A stretch of 64,000 bases of DNA from Terebella lapidaria (lineage: Eukaryota; Annelida; Polychaeta; Terebellida; Terebellidae): the NCBI GenBank assembly GCA_949152475.1, contig OX424555.1:99667515-99731514 (forward strand), given 5' to 3'. The position numbers and the translations under genes are program-made. Numbering within the stretch: position 1 is the stretch's first letter; each line of letters begins with the position of its first letter. Of this stretch, positions 33,701 through 45,200 are shown in pieces. The notes below the pieces were generated by a model that did no database searches, was not told the origin of the DNA, and saw only the letters and a list, made by a program, of their open reading frames with translations.

Positions 33701-34079
33701 ATATATTATCCACTTTTTCATTCAATTATTTCATATCTGACATAATATTTGCTCCATCTTGTTGAAACTGACATTGTGGTTTCTTGCGAGTATGGAGGGT
33801 GGACTTTACATATCAGCTCTAATCGGTATCACCTGTGATGTATGATACGTCATTATATGTAAAATCACTTTCGTGGACGAAGCACTATTAGGTGTGAATG
33901 CACCAAGTGGTTGGATCATGTTGATAGGGCTATGATAGCACTATCATTGCACTATCATTGCACTATTAGGTGTGAACATGGTATAAGTCAGACTCTCGGA
34001 GCACATGTACAATTTAGTGGGCAATCCTGTTTCTCTCTGATAATCAATGACAATGATGAGTTTATCAGTGGCACAAAAT
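33701..34079. other. Intergenic sequence, partly paralogous to 62315
   Basis: No gene seen. From about 33997 it matches the segment starting near 62323 (CGGAGCACATGTACAATTTA) and so belongs to a duplicated or dispersed sequence into which the hAT element at 34080 inserted. Confidence 0.6.
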
Positions 34080-34618
34080 TAGGGCCCGGACGAGTCGACG
34101 GGTACCCGAATTCGGGGCGGGTCAAACAATTACCCGGGTCGGAATTTCATTACCCGTACCCGAGAAGGAATAATGATATAGTTTTTGTTTTGAAAATTTG
34201 CGATAAACGCTAGTAAAATCACAGAAATGACAAGAAATTCATCGGGAAAAAATCTGAAGTAGTTTTATGAGATCATGTGATCTCTTTCAAACTCGAAAAT
34301 AAACAGCGACGAAACAAATAATGTGTGTCAAAGATTGCTGACTGGCATTTACGTGTTACATATTGCTCGTATTTGCTCCAGTGATTCCCGTTCGAATCTT
34401 CATCTATATTTGGACGGGTTACCCGGTTTAAGGTGCGCTATGAGCACATTAGTGAGCTATGGTATATTTGAGTTGGTGCTAGGGGCCTATCTAGCCAATG
34501 AGGGGGGTTAGATCACCATGGTGAAAGTCGAATACCGCACCTTACTCGTTACCCGGGGCGGGTCGGGTTACACCACACGGGTACCCGGGTCAGAAATGTT
34601 CGACTCGTCCGGGCCCTG
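34080..34618. mobile_element. hAT-superfamily MITE with perfect 8-bp target duplication
   Basis: The terminal inverted repeats start YAGGGCCCGGACGAGTCGA at both ends (one base, T for C, differs at the very left end). Direct CACAAAAT is found at 34072-34079 and 34619-34626. The unoccupied sequence is present at about 62392-62399 in the paralogous segment. The element is 539 bp, rich in TACCCGGG motifs at its ends, and without transposase. Confidence 0.93.
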
Positions 34619-34855
34619 CACAAAATGAATACACTGTACAGATAATAAAGAAAATCTGGTGTGTAATAAATCTTGAACACTTTTCTATCATAACCAATTG
34701 TCATTCCGCATCCTAACTATGGAAAATTATTAAGCAATAAAATTACCCACGTTATTGTACATCCTAGCCAGACTACAAGTAGATCTAGTCTGATCCCTTC
34801 ACCTGTCTTCTGTCTCCCTCATCAGTCCCTGTCACTGCACCAGTTCACTGTCAAG

Positions 34856-34886
34856 CAGCCTGAGCGACGCCGCGTCGCTCAGGCTG
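34856..34886. mobile_element. 31-bp palindromic micro-element with 8-bp target duplication
   Basis: Arms CAGCCTGAGCGACG and CGTCGCTCAGGCTG around CCG, flanked by direct CTGTCAAG at 34848-34855 and 34887-34894. CA…TG ends with an 8-bp duplication are hAT-like. It looks like a remnant reduced to two inverted ends. Confidence 0.7.
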
Positions 34887-34894
34887 CTGTCAAG

Positions 34895-35248
34895 TGACTT
34901 CACAACGACAAAGATCCAGGCAATTTTAACTCTCAATTAGGCTATAATTTGTTTTCATCTGAGAAAACTGAAACGATCCGCGATTTAGAACCCACCTCTA
35001 ACAATTCTGGTCGATGTACCACATAATCCCTGCAGCTTTAGTCCGGAATCTGGGTGATGTGTGCTTGTGTATTCCTCACACACACGGCTGTCACCCAACT
35101 GTCACATTAGAATCCAGGCCGCTAGGCGGCGCCACCAGTAGACTGTCATTGTGGACGAGTCCATTAGTGACACAAACCGTGGGGGTGTACGGAATAGTTA
35201 GGCAAGACACGAGGCGGGAAATATGGGAGCGTGAACGAGACCTAGCCG
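34895..35248. other. Intergenic sequence
   Basis: About 350 bp of apparently unique DNA. It contains an open frame without recognisable similarity. Nothing else was seen. Confidence 0.5.
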
Positions 35249-35312
35249 GTTGCAATAAAAGTGGTAAGTTTGACTTGAAATTTAGTGCAACTCAGGATGT
35301 AAAGCGGCCCAT

Positions 35313-35367
35313 ACACGATCAATAATATTGCGCAATATTTAATATTGCGCAATATTATTGATCGTGT
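35313..35367. repeat. 55-bp near-perfect palindrome
   Basis: Two 27-bp arms that pair fully around a single T at 35340. The inner part, AATATTGCGCAATATT, is itself a palindrome. It should form a strong cruciform or hairpin. Confidence 0.9.
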
Positions 35368-36367
35368 GTGTTGAATATTGATGGTTTGCGCAATATATTA
35401 ACATCAATTTTTTTTTATTTTTATTGATGGAACGTCAATAATATTGCGTTGATTTCAAAATCCGTCAATAATATTGCGCAATATTTCAAACTATTTTGTT
35501 CGTGCATCATTCGATAAGCATTACGCCCACATTTGTAGATGTATAATCCTTCAGGCTCATGATAATTTTGAACATTTTATAATGATTGCATATGCCTACC
35601 AAATTTCCACCTTACTCGATATGCTTGTCGTGCGATATTCATGAGGTCCAGTGCAATTCAAACGTTCAGAAATGTTGTCAACACTCTAACGGCAACGTTC
35701 GTGAGATAAAAACTTGTACATGTAGATCTACAATAGGGGCCTTCTGTTAGATATAATGTAGTAATCAATTTTGTTTTCAAAATGTAAAAAAAGTAATTGT
35801 ACGGTATCTGAACAGAAAAACATTGACCGAGCACACAAATCGTTTTCGAATATTATAAAGTTACTGACCGAGCACACAAAAGGCCCCTCACTCTGCTTTG
35901 AACAATTCTACTAGGCTAATTGAAAGACATATATTTTCCCATGCCAATCCATATGATGCGAGTTGTTATTTATACTTGTGTTCATAAATTGCTCCTGAAG
36001 TAACTCGAAATATACTATTAAAAAACAACTAGTACTAATGAATGATAATATATATAAAAACAAATACTAGTATATCAAGCGTCGTATTTCAGTTTCGTGT
36101 GACTATATATATGGAAAATATTCGATTGAACGGGGATCTATGGAAATTACATGTATACTATTGTGCCCCCCCCCCCCCCCGCAAAAAAAAGAATCACCGT
36201 CCATTCTTAAAAAAATTCTTGTAGTCTTCCGGCTCGTTCAAGCGCAATTCTGCAATAAGTCTCTCATGAGAGAAATCGTTTCTCCTCAGTAACCAATTTT
36301 TCATCCATAATCGCCTTTTTCTGCGTTTAAACTTTTTATTTCCTGTGGATGATATTCCCAAAGCCAA

Positions 36368-38014
36368 CTAGACGCTTCCGGTCGCCTACGACCGCTTGGG
36401 TGTATCCCCCGTAGCACTATCGTTCCTCGTGCCCCAAATATATTACTAATAAGTGTGAAAAACTAGAACAAGGGATAGAGAAGATTACCAGAGAAATGTA
36501 AAATCTTAGGCCACAACTGTTTTTTTTTCCCCACCAAAATTGCTAAATTAATCTTTCAAGGTTATTGAAAGGCGAATTCAAGATCACCACTGAAACCACT
36601 GCATATGAATGTCCCTTTCGACATGTTCGATAACAAAAACGAAATCACAGCCAAATCATACTTTTCACCTAAATTTATATTTCAACTCAGGATTTTTGAC
36701 ATACTTGGTTCCAAGTTAAACAATTAACCAAAACTGCATTTCAAGATCACGAAATTGGAGCCAGATCGAACTTTTCACCATAAGTTATATATCAACTCAT
36801 AATATGTGACAAACTTGTTCCCAAGTTGAAATTCAAAGTAAAAGTTGATCAGAACTGCATTTCAAGATGACAAAATTGGAGACAGATCGAACTTTTCGCC
36901 ATAAGTTATATTTTAACTCATAATATGTGCCAAACTTAGTTTCAAGCTGAAATTCAAAGTAAAAGCTTTTTACTATAAGTTATATTTTGACTCATAATAT
37001 GTATCAAACTTGGTTTCAAGTTGAAATTCAGAGTAAAAGTTGACCAAAACTGTATTTCAAGATGATGAAATTCGAGCGAGATCAATGTTTTAGTAAAAAT
37101 AATGTTAACTTATCCAGTTACACCCAGATATCTCTACTGGACAAAACCTTTACCTTGTTGAGCTCAATAATAAATGTTTCTCGTCTTAACTGTTATTATT
37201 GAGGTCAATGATAGATTTAACTAGCAAAAATAATGTTAATTTATTTGGTTACAGCCATAAAATCTCTACTGGACAGAACCTTTACCTTGTTGAGCCCAAT
37301 AATAAATATTTCTTGTCTTAACTGTTTTTATTGTGGTCAATAATAGACTTAACTAGTAATAATAAGGTTAACTTATTCGGTTACACTCATGAAATCTGTA
37401 CTGGACAAAACCTTCACCTTGTTGAGCTTAATAATAAATGTTTCTCATCTTAACTATTTTAATTGTGGTCAATAATTGACTTAACTAGTAAAATTAAGGT
37501 TAACTTATTCGATAATATCGATCTGTTTTCAATAAAAACAGCAGTCCTCCATTCTGAACAAGAATCCAGTGCTATTTGTTTTCATAGTACAGGGTATGGA
37601 TAGATCAGAGATGTTCAAGTCGGTATTTTAACGGTCGTAATAAGTTAGCCCGTTAACTAATGAAAAACGATAGGTTCCGTGTGAGGGTCTTTTTCTCCGA
37701 GACTGTGCGATTTCATCATCATTCATTGAAAACTCCCACTCGTAGAGCGTTCACAAGCCATGTGTGGTAAACAGGCTAATTTGAGCACAAAATGTGTCGC
37801 CAATCGGCCAATTTGGTTGCTATGGCAACCAAAATCGATTGGTGTCGGGATCTTACCATAAGATGTGTCTGTATAAAAAATTATTAGAATCGGTTAAGAT
37901 TTGCAACCTGTAGCGCGTTCACAAGAAAGTGTCTGCGGACGCGGACGCGGACGCGGACGCGGCGCGACGATGACAAATCCATAGTATCCGCCGAACTTCG
38001 TTCGGGGGATACAA
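36368..38014 (+). mobile_element. Element A, copy 3, nested in the TA-flanked element
   Basis: Same orientation as the copy at 9634, with the same ends (CTAGACGCTTCCGGTCGCC; TTCGGGGGATACAAT), internal ~131-bp repeats between about 37085 and 37510, and a (GCGGAC)n tract before the right end. It differs from copy 2 by many substitutions and has extra tandem material in the left arm. Confidence 0.85.
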
Positions 38015-38349
38015 TAATGCCACGCAGTCATCGAGATCTAGATCCATCTCGGTGGATGACATGTACAATAATGACGTTTATTTGAAAAAATATTGCGCAA
38101 TATCATTGAACCGTGTGTGGGAGGCATTAATATTATGCAATATATTAACACAATAATATTGCACAATATTATTGATCGCGTATGGAACGCTTTAGGGTGA
38201 CTTGGATAAGTCGTACTTAGAAAACGCGTTGCAATAAACAGATTGAAATCGCACTTGAGTAAGTCAGACTTATGTAAGTATGACTTGGTTATTTACGTTA
38301 TTTGAGTGTAATTTTTTGCTCAAGCCGCACTTAATATTTTTATTGCAAC

Positions 38350-38514
38350 GCGGGGATGAACAGAGTTTTGGGGAGACCCAGCTCTTATCAGGGGGACAGC
38401 GAGATCCTCGATCTTGTCTGAGGACTACCTGCGAGGCAGAGGACGAGCCGCATCAGAGGGACGAGGAAGAACCCGATCGGCAGAGGGGAGGCAGCGAGCA
38501 CCTTATCCATCCTT
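38350..38514. other. GC-richer unassigned segment
   Basis: About 160 bp of higher GC content, open in one plus-strand frame, that matches no repeat seen elsewhere in the window. It could be a captured exon fragment or another element. No function can be assigned. Confidence 0.4.
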
Positions 38515-38868
38515 TCCAATTTATACATGTCACAGAGGTACATATGAGGAGTGTTATGCATGAATAAGAAAAAAAGTTACTGAACAGATTTTGAGAAAAC
38601 GACAGCCAAAGTTCAAAATTGGCCATTTTTCGACGAAAACGGCCGCCATTTTGAAATAATTGCGAAAATCAAAAAACTAAAAAATACCTCCCTCTCGAAA
38701 TATTTTTAGGCATTCTTGTGCAAAATTTCAGAAAGATTCGATCGTAAACTTTAAAGATAAAAATGTAGACGGACGACGACGGACGACGACGGACGATGAC
38801 GACGAGGACGGACGACGGACGCAACGCCACGGCAATAGGTTATCGGACCAAAGGTCCGGTAGCCTAAT
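38515..38868. mobile_element. Element B, right-end fragment
   Basis: Matches the right arm of element B, including the GGACGACGACGG microsatellite and the terminal hairpin TAGGTTATCGGACC-AAA-GGTCCGGTAGCCTA. The left part of the element is missing. Confidence 0.8.
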
Positions 38869-39870
38869 AATTGGCCCAGGACCAAGTTCACCCAACATAC
38901 CCCTGAGGCATGTTTGTCTAGTGTCACGAGTCCGAAAATAACGTCCATTTCGCTCTACGTCGCACCGTTTCCGAGATATGGCCGAAAATGAAAAACGGCG
39001 ACTCAGCAAAAAAAAATTTGGCCCAGGGCCAAGTTCACCCAACATACCCCTAAGGCATGTTTGTCTAGTGTCACGAGTCCGAAAATAACGTCCGTTTCAC
39101 TCGAGATATGGCCGAAAATGAAAAACGCCGCCTCAGCAAAAAAAAATTTGTCCCAGGGCCAAGTTCACCCAACATTGCCCTAAGGCATGTTTGTCTAGTG
39201 TCACGAGTCCGAAAATAACGTCCGTTTCGGTCTACGACGCACTGTTTCCGAGATATGGCCGAAAATGAAAAATGCCGCCTCCGCAAAAAAAAATTTGTCC
39301 CGGGGCTAAGTTCACCCAACATACCCCTAAGACAAGTTTGTCTAGTGTGACGAGTCGAAAATAACCTCCGTTTCGCTCTACGACGCACCCTTTCTGAGAT
39401 ATGGCCGAAAATGAAAAACGTCAGCTCAGCAAAAAAAAATTTGGCCGAAGCCAAGTTCACCCAACATACCCCCAAGACATGTTTGTCTAGTGTCACGAGT
39501 CCGAAAATAACGTCCATTTCGCTCTGTGATGCACCGTTTCTGAGATATGCAATGAGCCTCAAGGATGACTCACCAAAATTGTTTTCGGCCCGTGGGTCAG
39601 AGATCGTTTGAGGGATTGACCCCATAATCAATAGGGTTTCTCTGTGACACTATATCAACATATATGTCAAGTTTCAGAATGGTAGCACAAGTACTTTTTG
39701 AGTTATCATCCGGAAACCATTTGACACAAAATTCATCCTCACGGACTAACCGGACCTCGGAGCCGGCTTCAAAACAATAGGGTTCATCTATGTAATATAT
39801 GTGATAACTGGTGAAAAATTCTCGAAGATTCGTCAAGGCGTTCTTGAGTTATCGTACGGAAACCGAAAAG
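38869..39870 (+). mobile_element. Satellite element C, copy 3
   Basis: About five ~147-bp units with the core CGTTTCGCTCTACGACGCAC, followed by the non-repeated arm containing CCGGAAACCATTTGACAC and ATGTGATAACTGGTG, which also occurs reversed in copy 1 at about 2340-2530. Confidence 0.85.
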
Positions 39871-39873
39871 TGA

Positions 39874-41480
39874 AAAGGGCTAAGATAGGATACCGGACAA
39901 TTTTGGTTTCAAGCATTGTAGGTGACTTTGAGATTTACCAGTCAAGGTCATCTTTGTGAATCTCAATGTCACCATCAGGTATGCTGCATATGACTTCGTA
40001 TGTTCATAATACAGAAGGCCGGAATTGAGCTCCGTTTCGCTCTACGACTCACCGTTTCCGAGATACGGCCAAACAGGAAGTGCCGAGTTGGCAAAAAAAA
40101 AAGTTTTATCAACAAGTATTTCGTGTGTAGAGGCCAATTTCAGATTTTGAGATTCGCCCTTCAAGGTCTTTAAGGTCAAGTTCAAGGTCACCAAAAAATG
40201 TGCCATTTATACATGACTCTTTTACAGGCTTATACACAATCCTAACCTGTATGTGCAAAAGTTTATGCTTCAGAGGCCACTTTCAAGATTTCAAGTCAGA
40301 CATTTAGCACTCAAGGTCATCCAAGGTCAAAATCAAGGTCATCATCAGTTGTTTCATATATGACTTCCTATACGTTCATAATGCAAACTGAAGCTCTATC
40401 TACATGCATTTCATCTGTAGAGGCAAATTTGGGCATTTTTTCACCCAAAAATGGCTGTTTTGACCTTTCAAGGTCATCAAAGGTCAAATTCAAGGTCACC
40501 TCCCAACTCGCTATATATGACTTCCTATTTGAAAGTGCCAATATCTAAGCTCTATCTTCAAGCGTACTATGAGTACAGTCCTGGCAGCTCCCATTATGAA
40601 GGAAAAAAGTGCCGAAAATTTTCTAAGTCCAAAATTTTTTTCAAAGGGTGAAAAAATTTTTTTTGTCTAGAAATGACCCAAAATGAATAGTAACGCGATT
40701 TGGGGCAAACAAAATTGTTTTCGCCGACCCGTCAAAAATTCAAAATGGCCGCCACACGGAGACTTATAAACATCATAAAGGTACATAAGGGGAATATTTT
40801 GAAACAATAATCTCAAAACTGATCAGACAGTTTTCGAGAAAAGACAGGCCATGTGCAAATTTGAGCATTTCTCGACCCAAAAATGGCTGTTTTGACCTTT
40901 CAAGGTCATCCAAGGTCAAATTCAAGGTCACCACACAAGTCGCCATATATGACTTTCCATTTGAAAGTGCCAATATCTAAGCTCTATCTTCAAGCGTTCT
41001 TTGAGTACAGTCCCTGCAGCTCTCATTATGAAGGAAAAAAGTGCCGAAAATTTTCCAAGTCCAAAATTTTTTTCAAAGGGTGAAAATTTTTTTTTTGTCT
41101 AGAAATGACCCAAAATGGATAGTAACGCCATTTGGGACAAATACATTTTTTTTTTGCCGTACATAAGGGGAATCTTTTCAAACAAAAATCTTAAAACTGA
41201 TCAGACAGTTTTTGAGAAAATGGCCGCCAAAGTCCAAAATTGGCCATTTTTCGTCAAAAATGGCCGCCATTTTGAGAAAAATGCGAAAATCAAAAAACTA
41301 AAAAATAACCCCCTCTTGAAATATTTTTAGGCAACTTTGTGCAAAATTTCAGGAAAATCCGCCTGTAAACTTTAAAGATAAAAATGTGGACGGACGACGG
41401 ACGACGGACGCCGGACGACAGACGGACGACGGACGCAACGTGACGGCAATAGGTTATCGGACCATAGGTTCGGTAACCTA
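39874..41480. mobile_element. Element D, copy 1 (left end incomplete)
   Basis: Starts AAGGGCTAAGATAGGATACCGG and ends with the hairpin TAGGTTATCGGACC-ATA-GGTTCGGTAACCTA, so its ends belong to the same group as element B, but the core differs: two copies of a ~430-455-bp unit with TTTGACCTTTCAAGGTCATC and CCAATATCTAAGCTCTATCTT. A (GGACGAC)n tract precedes the right end. Confidence 0.8.
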
Positions 41481-41790
41481 AAAAAAAAAGAAAAATTAGC
41501 CCAAGGGCTAAGAAAGGTTACCGGACAATATACATTTTAGATATTAGCCTTTTGTCCAGTGACCTTGAAAATAAAGTCACTGATAAATTCAAGGCCATGA
41601 AATTTTCAACAAATGTATCACTTCTAGTATGTCCACAATTAATTCCTAAGCTGTAAAGTCGATAATAAGTGAGACATTAGCCATTCTGTGATGTGACCTT
41701 GAAAATGAGGTCAAAGTTCAAGTTCAAGATCATGAAAATATTCAGTATATATCATTCCTCTATATTCGCAATTGATTCCTATGCTGTAAA

Positions 41791-42299
41791 TGTCAGATTC
41801 AATCTATTACCACCAATACAATCAGATTTTGATGATGTCAATAAGAAACGTAAAATACCACATTTTGCAATAGAAACAAACAAAGCCCGACCAAATAGTT
41901 TATCCAAAGACACACTGGCGTCTTCAGGGGCAGACAATGTGTTAAATGTAGTTGTTTCTACTGTACACCAGATGGAATTAGTATACAACTGCCCAACAAC
42001 CTATGAAAATAATTTAGAAATCCGAATCTAACCCCATGGAATAGATACATGACAAGTACAAAAGTACCCAATCACAAGCCCGAAGGCTACTGAGTTGATG
42101 GTATCCTCGGGGACAGATTTAACGTCCGCCAGCAGTGACACCGACTCAGTGGTATAAATGTAAGTATCAATCCATTACCACCAATACAATCAAATTTTGA
42201 TGATGCCAATAAGAAACGTAAAATACAACATTTTGCAATAGAAACAAAGCCCGACCAAATAATCTATCCGAAGACACACTGGCGTCATCAGGGGCAGAT
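41791..42299. mobile_element. Short element with ~140-bp direct terminal repeats (TRIM-like fossil)
   Basis: Direct repeats at about 41791-41936 and 42159-42299, beginning TGT, with a ~220-bp middle. It interrupts a satellite B unit and is flanked by GTAAA on both sides (41786-41790, 42300-42304). Terminal direct repeats with a 5-bp duplication fit a miniature LTR-type element. It has no coding part. The two terminal repeats differ noticeably, so it is not recent. Confidence 0.6.
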
Positions 42300-45200
42300 G
42301 TAAAGATGATAATAAGCGACATATTAGCCATTTTGTTCTCGGTCCTTGAAAATGAGATCAAAGGTCAAATTCTAGATCACCAAAATATTCAGCATACATC
42401 ATTTCCTATATGTTCACTATGGACCCCTAAGCTTTAAATTTGATAATAAGCGAGATATAAGCCATTTTGTATTCTGACCTTGAAAACAAAAAGACTAACC
42501 TTGAAATTTAGGTCAAGGGTCAAATTCAAGGTCAATAGAATATTCAGCATATATCATTTCCTATATGTTCACAATTGATTCCTAAGCTGCAAAGTCGTTA
42601 ATAAGCAAGATATTGGCCATTTTGCCCTGTGACCTTGAAAATGAGGTCAAAGGTCAAATTCAAGGTCACGAGAATAGTCAACATATATCATTTCCTATAT
42701 GTTCACAATTGATTCCTAAGCCGTAGAGTCGATAATAAGCGAGATATTAGCAATTTTGTCCTGTGACCTTGGAAATGAGGTCAAAGGTCAAATTCAAGGT
42801 CACGAGAATATTCAGCATATATCATTTCCTATATGTTCACAATTGATTCCTAAGCTGTAAAGTCGATAATAAGCGAGATATTAACCATTTTGTCCGGTGA
42901 CCTTGAAAATGAGGCCAAAGGTCAAATTCAAGGTCACGAGAATATTCAGCATATATCATTTCTTATATGTTCACAATGGATTCCTAAGCTGTAAAGTCGA
43001 TAATAAGCGAGATATTAGCCATTTTGTCCTGTGACCTTGAAAATGAGGTCAAAGGTCAAATTCAAGGTCACGAGAATATTCAGCATATATAATTTCCTAT
43101 ATGTTCACAATTGATTTCTAAGCTGTAAAGTCGATAATAAGCAAGATATTAGCCATTTTGTCCTGTGACCTTGAAAATGAGGTCAAAGGTCAAATTCAAG
43201 GTCACGAGAATGTTCAGCATATATCATTTCCTATATGTCCACAATTGATTCCTAGTCTCTAATCTCAATATTAAGTGAGATATTAGGCTTAATGTGTCCC
43301 ATTATAAAGCATAGGAAAATTTAACAAGGGAAAGTCACATCTGGGCCGTGTTTGGGCCCAAAATGGCCCACGTCGAGTGATTCAAGCGCAACGAAATTTA
43401 TACATGTCACAGAAGTACATATGAGGAGTGTTATGCATCAATAAGAAAAAAAGTTACGGAACAGATTTCGAGAAAACGACCAACAAAGTCCAAAATTAGC
43501 CATTTTCGACGAGAACGGCCGCTATGATCTTGAGCCCAAGGTCAGAGGTCAAATTCAAGGTCACGAGAATATTCAGCATATATCATTTCCTATATGTCCA
43601 CAATTGATTCATAGTCTCTAATCTCAATATTAAGTGAGATTTTAGCCTTAATGTGTCCCATTATGAAGCATAGGAGAATTTAACATGGGAAAGTCCCATT
43701 TGGGCCGAATTTGGGCCCAAAATGGCCCACTTCGAGCGATTCAAGGGCAACGAAATTTATACATGTCACAGGGGTACATATGAGGAGTGTTATGCATCAA
43801 TAAGAAAAAATTAGCCCAATGGGCTAGTAAGGTTACCGGAGAAATATACAGAGTTAAGCCGAGAAAGTTGAAAGTCAAATTCAAGGTGACCACTGAAATC
43901 GCCATATCTCTAACCTTGAAAATGGGATCAAAGGTTAAATTCTAGATCACCAAACTATTCAGCATACATCATTTCCTATATGTTCACTATGGACCCCTAA
44001 GCTGTAAATTTGATAATAAGCGAGATATAAGCCATTTTGTAATCTGACTTTGAAAATAAAATGACTGACCTTGAAATTTAGGTCAAAGGTCAAATTCAAT
44101 ATCATTAAAATATTCAGAATATATCATTTCCTATATGTTCACAATTGATTCCTAAGCTGTAAAGTCGATAATAAGCAAGATATTAGCCATTTTGTCCTGT
44201 TGACCTTGAAAATGAGGTCAAAGGTCAAATTCAAGGTCATGAGAATTTCAGCATATATCATTTCCTATATGTTCACAATTAATTCCTAAGCTGTAAAGTC
44301 GCTAATAAGCAAGATATTGGCCATTTTGTTCTGACCTTGAAAATAGGTCAAAGGTCAAATTCAAGGTCACGAGCATTATCAGCATATATCATTTCCTATA
44401 TGTTCACAATTGATTCCTAAGCTGTAAAGTCGCTAATAACCAAGATATTGGCCATTTTGTCCTGTGACCTTGAAAATAGGTCAAAGGTCAAATTCAAGGT
44501 CACGAGCATTTTCAGCATATATCATTTCCTATATGTTCACAATTGATTCCTAAGCTGTAAAGTCGCTAATAAGCAAGATATTGACCATTTTGTCATGTGA
44601 CCTTGGAAATGAGGTCAAAGGTCAAATTCAAGGTCATGAGAATATTCTGCGTATATCATTTCCTATATGTTCACAATTGATTCCTAAGCTGTAAAGTCGA
44701 TAATAAGCGAGATCTTAGCCATTTTGTCATGTGACCTTCAAAATGAGGTCAAAGGTCAAATTCAAGGTCATGAGAATTTTCAGCATATATCATTTCCTAT
44801 ATGTTCACAATTGATTTCTAAGCTGCTAAGTCGCTGATAAGCAAGATATTGGCCATTTTGTCCTGTGACCTTGAAAATAAGGTCAAAGGTCAAATTCAAG
44901 GTCACGAGAATTTTCAGCATATATCATTTCCTATATGTTCACAATTGATTCCTAAGCTGTAAAGTCGCTAATAAGCAAGATATTGGCCAATTTGTCCTGT
45001 GACCTTGAAAATGAGGTCAAAGGTCAAATTCAAGGTCATGAGAATATTCAGCATATATCATTTCCTATATGTTCACAATTGATTCCTAAGCTGTAAAGTC
45101 GATAATAAGCGAGATATTAGCAATTTTGTCCTGTGACCTTGGAAATGAGGTCAGGGTCAAATTCAAGGTCATGAAAATATTCAGCATATATCATTTCCTA

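Larger units (their letters stand above)
35302..38192. mobile_element. TA-flanked element with ~40-bp inverted ends and a long palindrome
   Basis: The left end AAAGCGGCCCATACACGATC pairs with the right end GATCGCGTATGGAACGCTT, and similarity continues for about 40 bp. TA is present on both sides (35300-35301, 38193-38194), as in Tc1/mariner-like insertions. Just inside the left end is a 55-bp palindrome (35313-35367). The element contains element A copy 3. Confidence 0.75.
35249..38349. mobile_element. Outer element with GTTGCAATAAAA inverted ends
   Basis: GTTGCAATAAAA at 35249 and TTTTATTGCAAC ending at 38349 form 12-bp inverted ends. The non-nested remainder holds several copies of AAGTCAGACTTA/GACTTG-like motifs. 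It is split by the TA-flanked element at 35302-38192. I saw no clear target duplication, so confidence is moderate. Confidence 0.6.

Noticed and set aside
38280-38567. 95-codon frame in a GC-richer segment
   Set aside because: It spans the boundary between two mobile elements, has no start context or recognisable domain, and is kept only as an unassigned segment.
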